Positions 37,332 through 46,775 are shown, numbered from the stretch's first letter. The stretch: DNA of 62,821 nucleotides from Mastigocoleus sp. MO_188.B34 (GCF_030065675.1 NZ_JASJDK010000048.1:1-62821); one strand, 5' to 3'. Program-made: numbers and translations. Notes: a model not told the origin generated them from the letters alone.

Positions 37332-37598
37332 TTAAAACCTCACATCATGTTTATAATCCCAACATTCCCCATCGCGCCACGTTCGATTAGTATGCTTACA
37401 CTCAGATTCGCCATTAATCCACGGAATTGATGTGGGAAAAATTGAAAGAGGTTTTGAAAATAAAGATACTACAAAATATATAAAGCAAGACCCGGAAGAA
37501 ATTAATAACATCAAAAATACAGTCGCAAATATAATTTTTCTCCGACTCCAAAAAGAAATACTCTGATCAGAATTTTGGAGTTTAAAGTACATACTCAC
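37332..37598 (-). CDS. Small single-pass membrane protein, unknown
   Basis: 88 residues that I do not recognise. One strong membrane helix (about 22-46, IIFATVFLMLLISSGSCFIY) follows a positively charged RRK, so the N-terminus should be inside. The outside C-terminal tail of about 40 residues has two cysteines in ECKHTNRTWRDGECWDYKHD, which could form a disulfide. No neighbour is co-directional and close. It could be a genuine small envelope protein or a chance ORF. Confidence 0.5.
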   Translation of the reverse strand: MSMYFKLQNSDQSISFWSRRKIIFATVFLMLLISSGSCFIYFVVSLFSKPLSIFPTSIPWINGESECKHTNRTWRDGECWDYKHDVRF

Positions 37599-38336
37599 CC
37601 CTATTAATCTATAAAATATTGAATCAATTATTTTGTGAAATAAATATTTTTAAGTAATCAAAGTATCTAAATACTTTAAAATTTCGTAAATTAAAATTAT
37701 GCTGCGTAAGTAAAGACTTACGTAATTGTCACAATATACTGGTGGTGGGTGACACTAAAATTTTATTCATGCGTTTAGTTCACTTCAAGTATCACGCACC
37801 CTACAACAAAAGTTTACAGATTATGTAAGTAGTATATAGCAATCATTTTTGATGTTCACTAATTATTTAGGATTGCTACAAGTAATATTAACAATATTTT
37901 TATGTACTTAGTTAATTCTACTATTGTTCATTTCTGTTTGCCTATTCATACCTACTAACATAACCGATATCGAGAACTATAGAAATATTAATTCTAAAAA
38001 TTCATAGTTACAAAAAATATTTCATAAGTATTTTAATATGATTTAAATTTATCTAGATTTAGCTCCAAGAATATACGGTAATATCAATCTTCTGAATAAT
38101 TTTTGTTTTGTTACTACGTAACTAAAAATCCGATAAAAACTGAAATAAATAAAAAATAAAATCTTAATGGTAAAAGTATTGACGATTAAGATAAATTGGG
38201 GCATATAGCAAACACTACTTTTTTCAAATTCTTAATTGAATCTCTTCATCCAGAAATTAATAGCCATTAGAGGATGTTTGGAAAAAATCATGTGTGGTGA
38301 ACTTTTGACTTTTGACTTTTGACTTTTGAAAAAAAT
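37599..38336. other. Intergenic region with heptamer repeat at its end
   Basis: About 740 AT-rich bases. Near 37702-37727 GCGTAAGTAAAGACTTACG forms a short inverted repeat. At 38301-38328 four copies of ACTTTTG run up to 8 bases before the MFS start codon. Nothing else recognised. Confidence 0.45.
38301..38328. repeat. Heptamer tandem repeat ACTTTTG x4
   Basis: Four exact copies of ACTTTTG immediately upstream of an ATG (38337). The segment between is AAAAAAAT with no purine-rich ribosome site. STRR-type heptamers are typical of heterocystous cyanobacteria. Confidence 0.8.
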
Positions 38337-39509
38337 ATGAGTACCCCCTCATCAGACTCATCAAAACCTTTTATCTTGTGGTCGCAGGTTTGGGGTTTAG
38401 CTGCTTTTATAGGGGCTATATTCCTCACTTGGTTGATTTATAATTTTTATTTGACCCAGTTATTGACTTCATTTGGTTTTTCCACCCAATTAGTAACCGG
38501 ATTAGTAATTTTAGAAAACGCTATAGCTGTGATACTCGAACCACTTGTAGGTGGATTTTCCGACCGGTTAACACAGCAAAAAGGAAACCGCTTTCCCTTT
38601 ATTTGGAAAAGTGCGATCGTTTCTTCAATATTGTTCATGACAATTCCATTTATTCTGACTGTTTTTGACAGGTCAGAGATAACTAGTTGGTTACTACCGG
38701 TATTGTCTATCGCTTGGGTTGTTTCAATGATGCTATTTCGCGCTCCAGCGGTTGCATTATTGCGGCGTTATACTCCCCCAGAAGATTTACCAATCGCAGC
38801 GAGTATACTAACCCTAGTTGGAGGAACAGTTAATGCTTTTCGACCAGTCGCGGATCGGGTAGTATTGGAATTTTCTCCATTAGCAATTTTTGCCATTGGT
38901 TCTATTGCTCTATTCACTTCAGCAGCAGTATTACGTTTTTTCAACCAACCCAACTCTCCCATAGATAGTTCTGACGCCGATCCAAGGGGAATTATTCGGG
39001 AATTAGGTTTAATTTTGGGAACCGGTGCAGGAATTGGCTTGGGTGCACGACTATTAATGGATACTTTAGCCAAAGTATTGCAAGCCCAACTCAACATTAA
39101 TATTAATTGGGAAATGGTTGGTATTGGCATCGTAATTGCTTTAGCTGCAGTTCCCGCAGGCATAATTGCTAGTAAAATAGGTAACAGTAAAGCGATGTTA
39201 TATGGTATTGGGGCTAGCATCGTTCTGATGGTGTCCATAGTATTTACCAACGCCACGATCGCCACATTTATTTTACTAATTGCAGCTTTTAGCTTAATTA
39301 TCAACGGTGGAATACCCTTCGCCCTATCAGTCGTTCCTCCCAAATGGTCAGGCTTAGGAGTAGGAATGTTTTTTGCGGGTATATCCTTATCCTTAGCAGT
39401 AACAAATATACTAGTTCCAGAACGATTGTTGAGGGAACCCGTCGCTGAAGCTATTGGCGGTGCGATCGCATTTTTGTTATCAGGATTATGTATTGCTGCG
39501 AGTCGCTAA
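38337..39509 (+). CDS. Major facilitator superfamily transporter
   Basis: 390 residues, about twelve membrane helices. ATG 38337 is preferred to an in-frame TTG at 38319 that lies within the heptamer repeat. The loop between helices 2 and 3 has PLVGGFSDRLTQQKGNRFPF, a form of the MFS motif A (G-x3-D-R) related to the SLC45/GPH-like branch. A second loop has RAPAVALLRRYTPPEDLPIA. The substrate is not predictable; sugars are a possibility. Monocistronic by position and convergent with the EGY-like protease gene. Confidence 0.85.
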   Translation: MSTPSSDSSKPFILWSQVWGLAAFIGAIFLTWLIYNFYLTQLLTSFGFSTQLVTGLVILENAIAVILEPLVGGFSDRLTQQKGNRFPFIWKSAIVSSILFMTIPFILTVFDRSEITSWLLPVLSIAWVVSMMLFRAPAVALLRRYTPPEDLPIAASILTLVGGTVNAFRPVADRVVLEFSPLAIFAIGSIALFTSAAVLRFFNQPNSPIDSSDADPRGIIRELGLILGTGAGIGLGARLLMDTLAKVLQAQLNININWEMVGIGIVIALAAVPAGIIASKIGNSKAMLYGIGASIVLMVSIVFTNATIATFILLIAAFSLIINGGIPFALSVVPPKWSGLGVGMFFAGISLSLAVTNILVPERLLREPVAEAIGGAIAFLLSGLCIAASR

Positions 39510-39639
39510 TCCCCAACTCCCATATGACGCTGTCGCGTCACGCTACGCTAACGCCAATCGCCAATCTGTTACATTTCACAACACAAATTGCTTGAACGTT
39601 TGAATTATGTTAATTTGAATAATTAAAGAAACGAAAATC

Positions 39640-39738
39640 CCCAGGCAAAGCTTGCTTTTACCTGGGCGAAAAGAGGAACAAATCGATAGTTATCTATGTC
39701 TGAGGCTATTATTCCCCAGGTATGGTGACAAACTGGGG
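39640..39738. terminator. Pair of CCCCAG hairpins between convergent genes
   Basis: CCCAGG (39640-39645) pairs with CCTGGG (39661-39666). CCCCAG (39714-39719) pairs with CTGGGG (39733-39738). They lie 130-230 bases past the MFS stop and 290-390 bases past the protease stop. No strong T-run, so terminator function is tentative. Confidence 0.35.
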
Positions 39739-39874
39739 ACAAATAAAGGACAAATATGATTTCTTTGCCTTTATTTGATGTGATACGGGTAAATTTTAGA
39801 AATTTCTGTGATTATTTCTAATAATCCGTCAATATATAACTTCACCACCAATTATTTTTGTAAAAAAGTATTTC

Positions 39875-39901
39875 TAGAGACGCAGTATTGCTACGTCTCT
39901 A
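39875..39901. repeat. Dispersed hairpin, short class
   Basis: TAGAGACGCAG and CTACGTCTCTA with a 5-base loop and one mismatch. Member of the GTAGAGACG family. Confidence 0.6.
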
Positions 39902-40025
39902 TTTTGATTTTGGACTTAAGAGTGCTACTTCCATATCTGGGACTAGCAGAATTCTGGTTGATTAGGTTTATTGCTGTACAGAGCTAGTTATTCCTCAATC
40001 AAATCTCAGTAGTACATTTTTACAT

Positions 40026-41558
40026 TTAATTACCAATACCCAAACTGCCAGCCAAAGCAGGAGCTAAAGGTATTAAAGTTGTAATCATCAAAAACAATGC
40101 CAATAAACCCAAAGCAGCACGGGCGTCATCTGGTTCAGTAATTTCGTTTAAACTGGGGCGCTCCAAATCTCTTTGTAAAAACAAAATTACAATTGCCCAA
40201 TATATTGCTAAAGGATTTCCCAGAGAAACCAATCCCAACACAATTAAAGTCACAATAGTAGTTCTTTGTGCAGTTTTACGCCCGTAAATCGCTTGGACAA
40301 TACGTCCTCCATCAAGTTGTCCTGCTGGCATTAAGTTTAAAGCAGTTATGACCAAACCCAGCCAACCAATAATCACCAATGGATGTACCCCCACCAAGGG
40401 TGATTCCAAAGCAGAACCTAAAATGACTTTTGCTAAAGTTCCAACCAAAATCGAACCTTGGAAAAATTGATTGGGTAATTCGAAATAACTCCCTTGCTGG
40501 GATAGTAAAAATCCGACAATTAATAAAACTAAAGATACAATTCCACTAGTTGCGGGGCCAGCCAAAGCAATATCAAATAGTACCTTCCGACTAGGTAATA
40601 TTGACTCAAAGCGTGTAATACTACCAAAAGAACCAATTTGTACTGCTGGAATAAAATAAGGCAAACTCAGACGAACATCATAGCGTCGAGCAAAGAACCA
40701 ATGACCGATTTCGTGGGAAATTAAAATTGCAATAATTCCACCAGCAATAACTAAAGTTTCTTGGTAACGTTCTGGGCTAGCAAAGAAATCGAAACTGAGC
40801 AGAATCCCTGCAGCTTCCATACTTGTTGCGATAGTCGCAAAAAATAGAATTACACCAAATATTTTTTGCGCTAGTGTCATAGAACGGGGTTCATTACGAC
40901 TAGGCAAAATAATTACTACAGGTTTACCATCAGTGTTTTCTACTAAAAATAAGCGATATTTATCGCCCAAAGATTTTTTTAAATTAGCACTGAGGCGTTC
41001 GTGAACAACTTCCGGTTCTCCCCGAATATTTCCTCTGAAAATTGCACCTTCTTGGTAAGCAATAGTTTGGGTAGAAAAAAACGTATCAATACCAAAAATT
41101 CCTTTGATGACATTCAAGTCTTCTTCCGGAATGGGAATTATTTCCGGTTGTAATTCAGGAATTTTTTGCTCTGAGGTGCTACTTTCACTGCTAGAAGATT
41201 CTAGATCGGAACTAGAAGATTCTGATGACGTTTCTGAAGCTATTCTCTGGTTTGCTTTTTGTCGCAGTATGGCATCTTGTCCAAGTTCCCGCAATTTTCT
41301 TCCTATGGCAATATAAACCGTAGTAGAAACAACAATTAAAAGTAGTATTCCTGCGAGATTAACATAAATTCCGGCAGCAAACAGGCCAAAAAATAATAAC
41401 CAAGGTACCATTAACACTACCGACTGTAACCAGGCTAAAATTCCTAGTTTGCCAAAGCCTTTGGCGCGAAAGAAGCCCCAACCTAATATCCCAAAACTGA
41501 CTAACACAATAGCCGCAACTACAGGAGTCTGTGCTGTAACCATCTCCAAATAACTCAC
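40026..41558 (-). CDS. EGY-like site-2 protease (M50)
   Basis: 510 residues. An intramembrane zinc metalloprotease related to chloroplast EGY1/EGY proteins. N-terminal helices (about 12-85) are followed by a Ser/Glu-rich linker (108-132) and the EGY-type soluble region with EGAIFRGNIRG and KYRLFLVENTDGKPVVIILP. The catalytic helix has HEIGH (282-286), and the third zinc ligand is in LMPAGQLDGGR (Asp416). In this family the linker and helices cleave or help assemble membrane proteins; the target here is unknown. The length suits cyanobacterial EGY homologues. It is convergent with the MFS gene and has no operon partner. Confidence 0.9.
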   Translation of the reverse strand: MSYLEMVTAQTPVVAAIVLVSFGILGWGFFRAKGFGKLGILAWLQSVVLMVPWLLFFGLFAAGIYVNLAGILLLIVVSTTVYIAIGRKLRELGQDAILRQKANQRIASETSSESSSSDLESSSSESSTSEQKIPELQPEIIPIPEEDLNVIKGIFGIDTFFSTQTIAYQEGAIFRGNIRGEPEVVHERLSANLKKSLGDKYRLFLVENTDGKPVVIILPSRNEPRSMTLAQKIFGVILFFATIATSMEAAGILLSFDFFASPERYQETLVIAGGIIAILISHEIGHWFFARRYDVRLSLPYFIPAVQIGSFGSITRFESILPSRKVLFDIALAGPATSGIVSLVLLIVGFLLSQQGSYFELPNQFFQGSILVGTLAKVILGSALESPLVGVHPLVIIGWLGLVITALNLMPAGQLDGGRIVQAIYGRKTAQRTTIVTLIVLGLVSLGNPLAIYWAIVILFLQRDLERPSLNEITEPDDARAALGLLALFLMITTLIPLAPALAGSLGIGN

Positions 41559-41728
41559 TTTTGATAATCAAACCTGAATTTACCAGGTCTTTGAGGATAT
41601 TAATAATCTATAACGTTTATCGCCGACAGCTTCTATAAAGGTAGTAATAACGACATTTTTTCTATTGCTTTATTGTCCATCACCCATTAGACCTCTCCGG
41701 AAATTAAATATGTGTAACCCAAAATCCT

Positions 41729-41783
41729 TGTAGAGACGTACCAGAGCCTGCGGCGTCGGCAAAGCCTCTGGTACGTCTCTACA
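41729..41783. repeat. Dispersed hairpin, long class
   Basis: Perfect 18-base arms TGTAGAGACGTACCAGAG and CTCTGGTACGTCTCTACA enclose a 19-base loop beginning CCTGCGGCGTCGGC. Compared with the copies at 26063 and 29830 the stem bases differ on both sides in a paired way. Confidence 0.8.
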
Positions 41784-41809
41784 TTTTTTGTCGGAGATGT
41801 ATGTTACCT

Positions 41810-41845
41810 ATTACCTATTACCCATTACCCGTTACCTATTACCCA
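41810..41845. repeat. Heptamer repeat array (STRR)
   Basis: About five units of TTACCTA, TTACCCA and TTACCCG in tandem after the hairpin. Similar arrays lie at 26726-26785 and 47250-47282. Confidence 0.6.
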
Positions 41846-42024
41846 GCAATTAATCTAATCCAAAATCAGTTGAAATGTCCGGAATCGAGTACTATGAAGA
41901 TCTATCCTCAATTGCCCGAGTATTTTTATTTTGGGATTTTTTAGAGATTTAATACCAAAAGATGTTACATTAACTACCCTGAAGAATTGCAATAATTTGC
42001 TTTTGAGTCTTATATATTCTTACT

Positions 42025-42933
42025 ATGTCTTCAGTACCCACGATCGAAAGTATATATACTGATGGAGCTTGCACGGGAAACCCGGGTCCAGGTGGCTGGG
42101 GAGTGGTTGTTTATTTTAATGATGGTTCAATCCATGAAATGGGTGATTCTTCACCTCAAACAACAAATAACCGCATGGAAATGCAAGCTGCGATATCCGC
42201 GTTACAATTTCTCAAAACAACGGAGCAAAGAGATTCTATTACTCTTTACACCGATAGCGAATATCTCATCAACTGCGTTACCAAGTGGGTAGGTGGTTGG
42301 AAAAAAAAGGGTTGGAAAAAATCAAATGGGAAACCAGTTCTCAATCAAGATTTGTTGGTAACTCTCGACCAACTAAATACCCAACAAATTAAATGGCAAC
42401 ATGTCCGAGGTCATTCTGGTAACACGGGTAACGAACGTTGTGACCAGATAGCGACGACTTTTGCTAGTGGTAAATATCCCCAACTCAAACAATCGTTAGA
42501 TTCTAATGCCAAAAACCCCGATTCGCTGCAAACAAATCAAATAGAAGCAGTAAAGGTCTCGGATTCTGGCAGCAAATCTACGATAATTAACAAAGATACA
42601 CATCAAACCAGTACTTTTGCATCGGATACAACCAATATGGATTCATCTAATGCCTCTGCTGTTGCTGTAAGCGAGGATAAATCAGGCGAAATAAGAATCG
42701 CACACTTACACAACTTGGTAGAAACCCTTCGGATTGCGGACGAGATTGCAGAAAAAGGCTACTTAATAACTAGCTCAGAACTAGCAGACTTAATGGATGT
42801 TCATGCTAGCGCTGTAACCAGTCGAGGTGACCAATGGCGTTGGCGAAACTGGGTAGTTTCACGAGTACGAAGGGAAGGCAATCAAATTCTCTGGGAACTC
42901 GAACGTGCTGACTTAGTGAATGATGAAGATTGA
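42025..42933 (+). CDS. rnhA: Ribonuclease HI with cyanobacterial C-terminal domain
   Basis: 302 residues. RNase HI cuts RNA in RNA-DNA hybrids. Catalytic residues are visible: Asp13 (YTDGACTGNPGPGGWG), Glu52 (NNRMEMQAA), Asp77 (YTDSEY) and Asp140 (NERCDQIA), plus His130 in VRGHSG. A Ser/Thr-rich linker (about 155-225) leads to a second domain of about 75 residues (HNLVETLRIADEIAEKGYL, then RGDQWRWRNWVVSRVRREG). That domain resembles a small helix-turn-helix and is shared by other cyanobacterial proteins; it may help nucleic-acid binding. The usual RNase HI length is about 155, so the extension is real. Confidence 0.93.
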   Translation: MSSVPTIESIYTDGACTGNPGPGGWGVVVYFNDGSIHEMGDSSPQTTNNRMEMQAAISALQFLKTTEQRDSITLYTDSEYLINCVTKWVGGWKKKGWKKSNGKPVLNQDLLVTLDQLNTQQIKWQHVRGHSGNTGNERCDQIATTFASGKYPQLKQSLDSNAKNPDSLQTNQIEAVKVSDSGSKSTIINKDTHQTSTFASDTTNMDSSNASAVAVSEDKSGEIRIAHLHNLVETLRIADEIAEKGYLITSSELADLMDVHASAVTSRGDQWRWRNWVVSRVRREGNQILWELERADLVNDED

Positions 42934-42940
42934 TCGAAAT

Positions 42941-42982
42941 TGTCATTTTTCACTTGTCATTTTTCACTTGTCATTTTTCACT
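42941..42982. repeat. 14-bp tandem repeat after rnhA
   Basis: Three exact copies of TGTCATTTTTCACT start 8 bases after the rnhA stop. Related TTGTCACTTTGAATT phrases follow to about 43030. Confidence 0.75.
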
Positions 42983-43083
42983 TGTTAATTTGAATTTGTT
43001 GTCACTTTGAATTTTTTGTCACTTTGAATGTGTGATGTGTCATTCATCATTAGTGACCGGCTAGCAATAGATTTAGTTGTTGA

Positions 43084-43150
43084 TTGACGGTTAAGTGTAG
43101 GTAGTTCAGGACTGGTGATAGCCACTGACTACCCAACTGTCAACCGTCAA
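43084..43150. terminator. Inverted repeat between convergent rnhA and cruG
   Basis: TTGACGGTT (43084-43092) pairs with AACCGTCAA (43142-43150) across 49 bases. Between them GTAGTCAGTGG-like sequence gives additional weak pairing. Its place between convergent stops suggests a shared terminator, without a clear T-run. Confidence 0.3.
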
Positions 43151-43201
43151 CTGTTTACCATTCAACGTCAAAATAAACCGTCAAAGATTAACTTTTATGG
43201 T

Positions 43202-44407
43202 TTATCTTGACTTGTTTACTGTATATTTCCGTCCGCGCCATTCCCGTGGCGTGTTGACTGCTGAGAGTAAAATTCTTACTACTGCTAGGGGATCGGCTAA
43301 AGGTGAAAGCCAAAATAGCCCAGCCCCTCTTGCTTGACTCAATTCATAAGAAGGTGCAATTGCAAATAACATTCCAAACCGCACGAGTAGGAGAAATATA
43401 TTTAGTATTAGCAATAGCAGTACGAAAGAAAACGAAGTATCAAAAGGTACTTTAAAAATAAAATAACTTAGGACGATTAATAAAGGTAAACCCTGAACTG
43501 AAGCCAGTAACCACAGGTCGCCCCAGGTTTGAGCGCGACTGGAGGCATCTTTTAGATCTAAACTACGCCCCCATTCTTGCCAAGTTTGCAACGCCCCTTC
43601 ATACATGCGAACTTTAAGTACCTTTGCTCCATCTAAAAAACCAACTTTAAAACCTGCACTGGCAATATTTCGCGCCAAAGTTACATCATCACAAAAAGAA
43701 CTTTTGGCACTGGTATAACCAGCAACTGATACTAATACTGAACGACGACACAAATAGCACTGTCCATTAGCCATTACTCTCTGTGCTGCTTGAGTATCCA
43801 CGCCAGCAGATTCAAAACGATAAAGCAAAGTCATTAATAATGCTGGTTGTAACCAACACTCTCCTGGATACTTAAGAATAAATTTTGGAGATAAAGAAAC
43901 TAAGTCATAGCCGTGGCTTATTGCAGTTTGCACTAAACTACTAACTAGCTTTGCTGATGGTTGGATATCGGCATCCATTCCGAGGAACCATTCACTTGTT
44001 TCAGAACTGTGCAAAAAACCATTATGTAAAGCCCAGGGGCGACCAACCCAATCATTGGGTAATGGATCGTCATTTATTAGTTTAAAACGAGGATCGTCTG
44101 CTGCTGCTGCTTTTACTAAATCTGGCGTACCGTCCTTAGAGTTGCTGTCAACAACAATAATTTCTTTGACTTCGTAAGTTTGTCGAGTTAAGCCAGCCAG
44201 TAGTGGGCTAATACGTTGTGCCTCATTCAGGGTAGGAACGACCACACTCACCTTACCTAAAAGATCTGGCGTTGGATTTTGCGGTTCGATTGGAGAGTGA
44301 CGAATCGCCCCTTTAAAGATTCGCGACAGCATAACCAGAGCCGCAGGTACCTGAATCATTAATAGTGATAGACAGATACCATTCAAAATAGTCCAATCTT
44401 TGACCAC
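43202..44407 (-). CDS. cruG: Carotenoid 2-O-glycosyltransferase CruG
   Basis: 401 residues, start GTG 44407. A GT-A, family-2 membrane-associated glycosyltransferase: VSVVVPTLNEAQRISPLLAG, EIIVVDSNSKDGT, GMDADIQPS (D-x-D), and CDDVTLARNIASAGF. An N-terminal anchor helix and three or more C-terminal helices are present. It sits 39 bases after the CruF gene. Adjacent cruF and cruG are conserved in cyanobacteria, where CruG attaches the sugar to myxol to make myxoxanthophyll, a membrane and cell-wall carotenoid. The assignment rests on family, length and this pairing. Confidence 0.9.
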   Translation of the reverse strand: MVKDWTILNGICLSLLMIQVPAALVMLSRIFKGAIRHSPIEPQNPTPDLLGKVSVVVPTLNEAQRISPLLAGLTRQTYEVKEIIVVDSNSKDGTPDLVKAAAADDPRFKLINDDPLPNDWVGRPWALHNGFLHSSETSEWFLGMDADIQPSAKLVSSLVQTAISHGYDLVSLSPKFILKYPGECWLQPALLMTLLYRFESAGVDTQAAQRVMANGQCYLCRRSVLVSVAGYTSAKSSFCDDVTLARNIASAGFKVGFLDGAKVLKVRMYEGALQTWQEWGRSLDLKDASSRAQTWGDLWLLASVQGLPLLIVLSYFIFKVPFDTSFSFVLLLLILNIFLLLVRFGMLFAIAPSYELSQARGAGLFWLSPLADPLAVVRILLSAVNTPREWRGRKYTVNKSR

Positions 44408-44446
44408 AATCTTCTTTTAAGATATTTCTTGACAATGTTTTTTTGC

Positions 44447-45355
44447 TTATTTAACGACAGAATCTATAGAACCTGTTGTTACTTGGTTGGTGACAGCTTC
44501 TATGATTGATGTTGTAGTTGTGGGGGTTGCTTTAATCCACAAGGCAAAAGCCGGTAAAATCCCAACTGAAAAACCCAAAATTACTGGAATAGTAAAACCT
44601 GCACCAGCACTTAATCCAATAGCAAAAGCAAAATTACTGAGATAGACAATCAAAGGAAAATGCAGTTGGGAACGGTCTAAATTAACAGTTTGATTTCGCC
44701 ATAAAAAAGCGGCTACAGCCATGAACAGAGCACCTGTCCCCATCCAGCCAGCAAAGTTTTGGTAAGGCATGCCAAAAAAGGCTCCGGGTTTTTCCCAGTA
44801 CCAAAATGGTAAAGATGTTTGACTCATTGCAGGGTCGAGCACAAAATCCCAAGAGGTTAGTAAAAAAGCACCTAAAATCACCGCAGCTGCATGACGCAAA
44901 AAACTAGGTTTTCTATCTACCTGCAAGCCAATACGTGCGAGTAAATAAGAAACACATCCCACATAAAACCAAGACAAGGGAATAGTAAAAGGTACTAAAC
45001 CTGCAACCTTATAACCCAAACCACTTAAATAACTGTAATTACCGAAAGGAAATCCGGTACTAGTACCAAGAAGCTCGGCTCCTAAAGATATGAATACAGA
45101 AGGTAAGACAAATCCTAAAGCGCAAATCAAACCCAAGTTTCTTCTAAGGTACAAAAATACAGCAGTTGCACCCAAAATCATATATAAAACACCCCCACCA
45201 GCCATGCTTAGCTGCATTGCATTTTGCCCATATGAGCCAAAATGTACAAGCATTTCAGGATGAGGTATTACTAGTAGTATGCCCAATAGCCCAAAAACCA
45301 GGGACAAGATATGCCCTCCCAGGCAAATACGCTCGGCAATCGCAGATTTTCTCAT
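44447..45355 (-). CDS. cruF: Carotenoid 1',2'-hydratase CruF
   Basis: 302 residues, seven or eight membrane helices, DUF422/CruF family. CruF hydrates the 1',2' double bond of gamma-carotene derivatives on the way to myxol glycosides. Motifs seen: GTSTGFPFGNYSYLSGLGYK, VPFTIPLSWFYVGCVSYLLA, TSWDFVLDPAMS and GMPYQNFAGWMGTGALF with polar residues typical of the family. It is first in a two-gene unit with cruG. No other carotenoid genes are within the window. Confidence 0.92.
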   Translation of the reverse strand: MRKSAIAERICLGGHILSLVFGLLGILLVIPHPEMLVHFGSYGQNAMQLSMAGGGVLYMILGATAVFLYLRRNLGLICALGFVLPSVFISLGAELLGTSTGFPFGNYSYLSGLGYKVAGLVPFTIPLSWFYVGCVSYLLARIGLQVDRKPSFLRHAAAVILGAFLLTSWDFVLDPAMSQTSLPFWYWEKPGAFFGMPYQNFAGWMGTGALFMAVAAFLWRNQTVNLDRSQLHFPLIVYLSNFAFAIGLSAGAGFTIPVILGFSVGILPAFALWIKATPTTTTSIIEAVTNQVTTGSIDSVVK

Positions 45356-45598
45356 GAATATCCCTTAATATGAGGCGAATTACGCTTATTTAACAATTAA
45401 CAGTTTACAAATATTTACGAAATATTTTAAATAAATTTACCAGATAATTGCCTGTATTTACGGGAAAATTTATATTTATGCTTGATTATAATTCCCGCAA
45501 AGCCAAATACTTAAGTAAATAAAATCACATTAAAATGTAGCAAAACTTGTAATAAATATTTGCTAAATCACTTAGAATAGCATTGCTAGTGACAGCCC

Positions 45599-46057
45599 AT
45601 GTTAACTTTGCTCAAGCTTCCCAAATTATCCTTAATGCTTCTATTTTTTACCTATGGCTGCTTGGGGTGGAAAATATCTCAAATTAACTCGCCTTGGTAT
45701 ATATGGATTGCGATCGCAGTAATTGCTTTATTTGTAAATAGTGTTTTAACAAACCCATCTTCCAGGATTGTCAATTTTTTGAATACATTTTTTAAATCGG
45801 GTTGGCGAGCTTTTAGTGGTGTAATATTAAGCTCGCTATTTCTCTTTGCTATCCTTGCTTGGTTCCGCTCGTTTTTATTTGGATTATTAATTTTTTGCGC
45901 TACAACTTTAGTCCGAGTAGATTTTCAAATGGCTGGATTTAAGTCGAAGCATTTTTTTTGGTTTACATTTATTCTTTCCTTGATCGGTTTAGTGACAGGA
46001 ATACTAATTCATATGTTGGTAACTGATAAATTATCACTGATAATTGGTAATGGGTGA
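45599..46057 (+). CDS. Small multi-pass membrane protein, unknown
   Basis: 152 residues. I do not recognise the family. About five hydrophobic helices are visible (near 10-25, 30-50, 70-92, 95-108 and 119-140). It is divergent from cruF with a 243-base gap. The ATG 45599 lies beside CATTGCTAGTGACAGCCC, without a strong ribosome site. A single conserved-looking phrase, LVRVDFQMAGFK, is in a cytoplasmic loop. Codon use and composition look like a genuine gene. Confidence 0.65.
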   Translation: MLTLLKLPKLSLMLLFFTYGCLGWKISQINSPWYIWIAIAVIALFVNSVLTNPSSRIVNFLNTFFKSGWRAFSGVILSSLFLFAILAWFRSFLFGLLIFCATTLVRVDFQMAGFKSKHFFWFTFILSLIGLVTGILIHMLVTDKLSLIIGNG

Positions 46058-46307
46058 TTGGTAGCTTGTAACTAGCATTTGGTAATGCGTAAAAAACTCT
46101 ATCGAGTACTCTTAGTCTGTATTTTCAATACAGTATATGCCCTGAATAATTGTAAAGCCATCCCAGGGTAAAACTAATAAATAAATTACTTTTTTATTTA
46201 TTTATTTAATTTTTATGTATTTCATTTTTAATTGCCAGGCGGACAATAATAGCTTTCAGACGACCGAAAACCTTCATAGCAAAACTTTTAATAATATCCT
46301 TGAAGTA

Positions 46308-46694
46308 TTAACCAAACGATGAAGCTGCTTGTTTTGTCAGTTCACCTTGAGAAGTTGCTAATGGCTTTGCAGAAGAAAGCACAGCTTCTAACAAACCGGG
46401 AAACAATTCTTCCAAATCTTGTCGCCGTAACTTATTTATATGCTGTGTCCCCTCCTTACGTGTAAACACCACTCCAGACTCTCTCAAAATTTTGAAATGG
46501 TTTGACATCGTTGATTTTGCTATGGTGCGGGGTGCTGCTCCCTCACGGGAGATGACAAAATCAAAATCAGCACAACATTGCTCCCCTTTCTCAGCCAGCA
46601 ACCGCACTATCTCCAAGCGGACTGGGTCACCCAATGCATACAATACTCCCGGTAATGTGATGTCTCTTTGGTCTGGGTGATACAAAAATCTCAT
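46308..46694 (-). CDS. rexT: ArsR-family redox regulator, RexT-like
   Basis: Start taken at ATG 46694 (a TTG at 46712 adds six residues). About 128 residues with an ArsR winged helix: LYALGDPVRLEIVRLL, then STMSNHFKILRESGVV as recognition helix. With this start the vicinal cysteines in KGEQCCADF are Cys40 and Cys41, the same positions I recall for the redox-active pair of RexT of Nostoc PCC 7120. RexT represses a thioredoxin gene (trxA2) and is inactivated by oxidation. Here the divergent neighbour is indeed a thioredoxin. The metal-binding set of ArsR/SmtB is not obvious, favouring redox sensing. Confidence 0.85.
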   Translation of the reverse strand: MRFLYHPDQRDITLPGVLYALGDPVRLEIVRLLAEKGEQCCADFDFVISREGAAPRTIAKSTMSNHFKILRESGVVFTRKEGTQHINKLRRQDLEELFPGLLEAVLSSAKPLATSQGELTKQAASSFG

Positions 46695-46775
46695 AGTTGC
46701 ATTATCTCGCAAAAAGAACTATATTTTATTTGTTCGATTTTATCGAATACTTGAAAAAATGTAGAGAGGGCAAGT
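46695..46775. promoter_or_regulatory. rexT-trxA2 divergent promoter with candidate operator
   Basis: 81 bases between divergent starts. TTCGAT (46733-46738) and ATCGAA (46742-46747) form a perfect inverted repeat around TTT, a plausible RexT site. AGAGAGGG before ATG 46776 is a good ribosome site. Confidence 0.55.

Larger units (their letters stand above)
39510..40025. other. Convergent intergenic region with hairpins
   Basis: 516 bases between convergent genes. Two hairpins with CCCAGG/CCTGGG-type stems (39640-39666; 39714-39738) and one GAGACG family hairpin (39875-39901) are present and could terminate both transcripts. Confidence 0.5.
41559..42024. other. Divergent intergenic region with hairpin and STRR
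   Basis: 466 bases between the protease gene and rnhA, which diverge. It contains a long-class dispersed hairpin (41729-41783) and a run of TTACCTA/TTACCCA heptamers (about 41810-41845). Promoters for both genes should be here. Confidence 0.45.

Noticed and set aside
38768-39343. 191-codon minus-strand ORF inside the MFS gene
   Set aside because: It is antisense to a clear membrane transporter and has the composition of a frame shadow.
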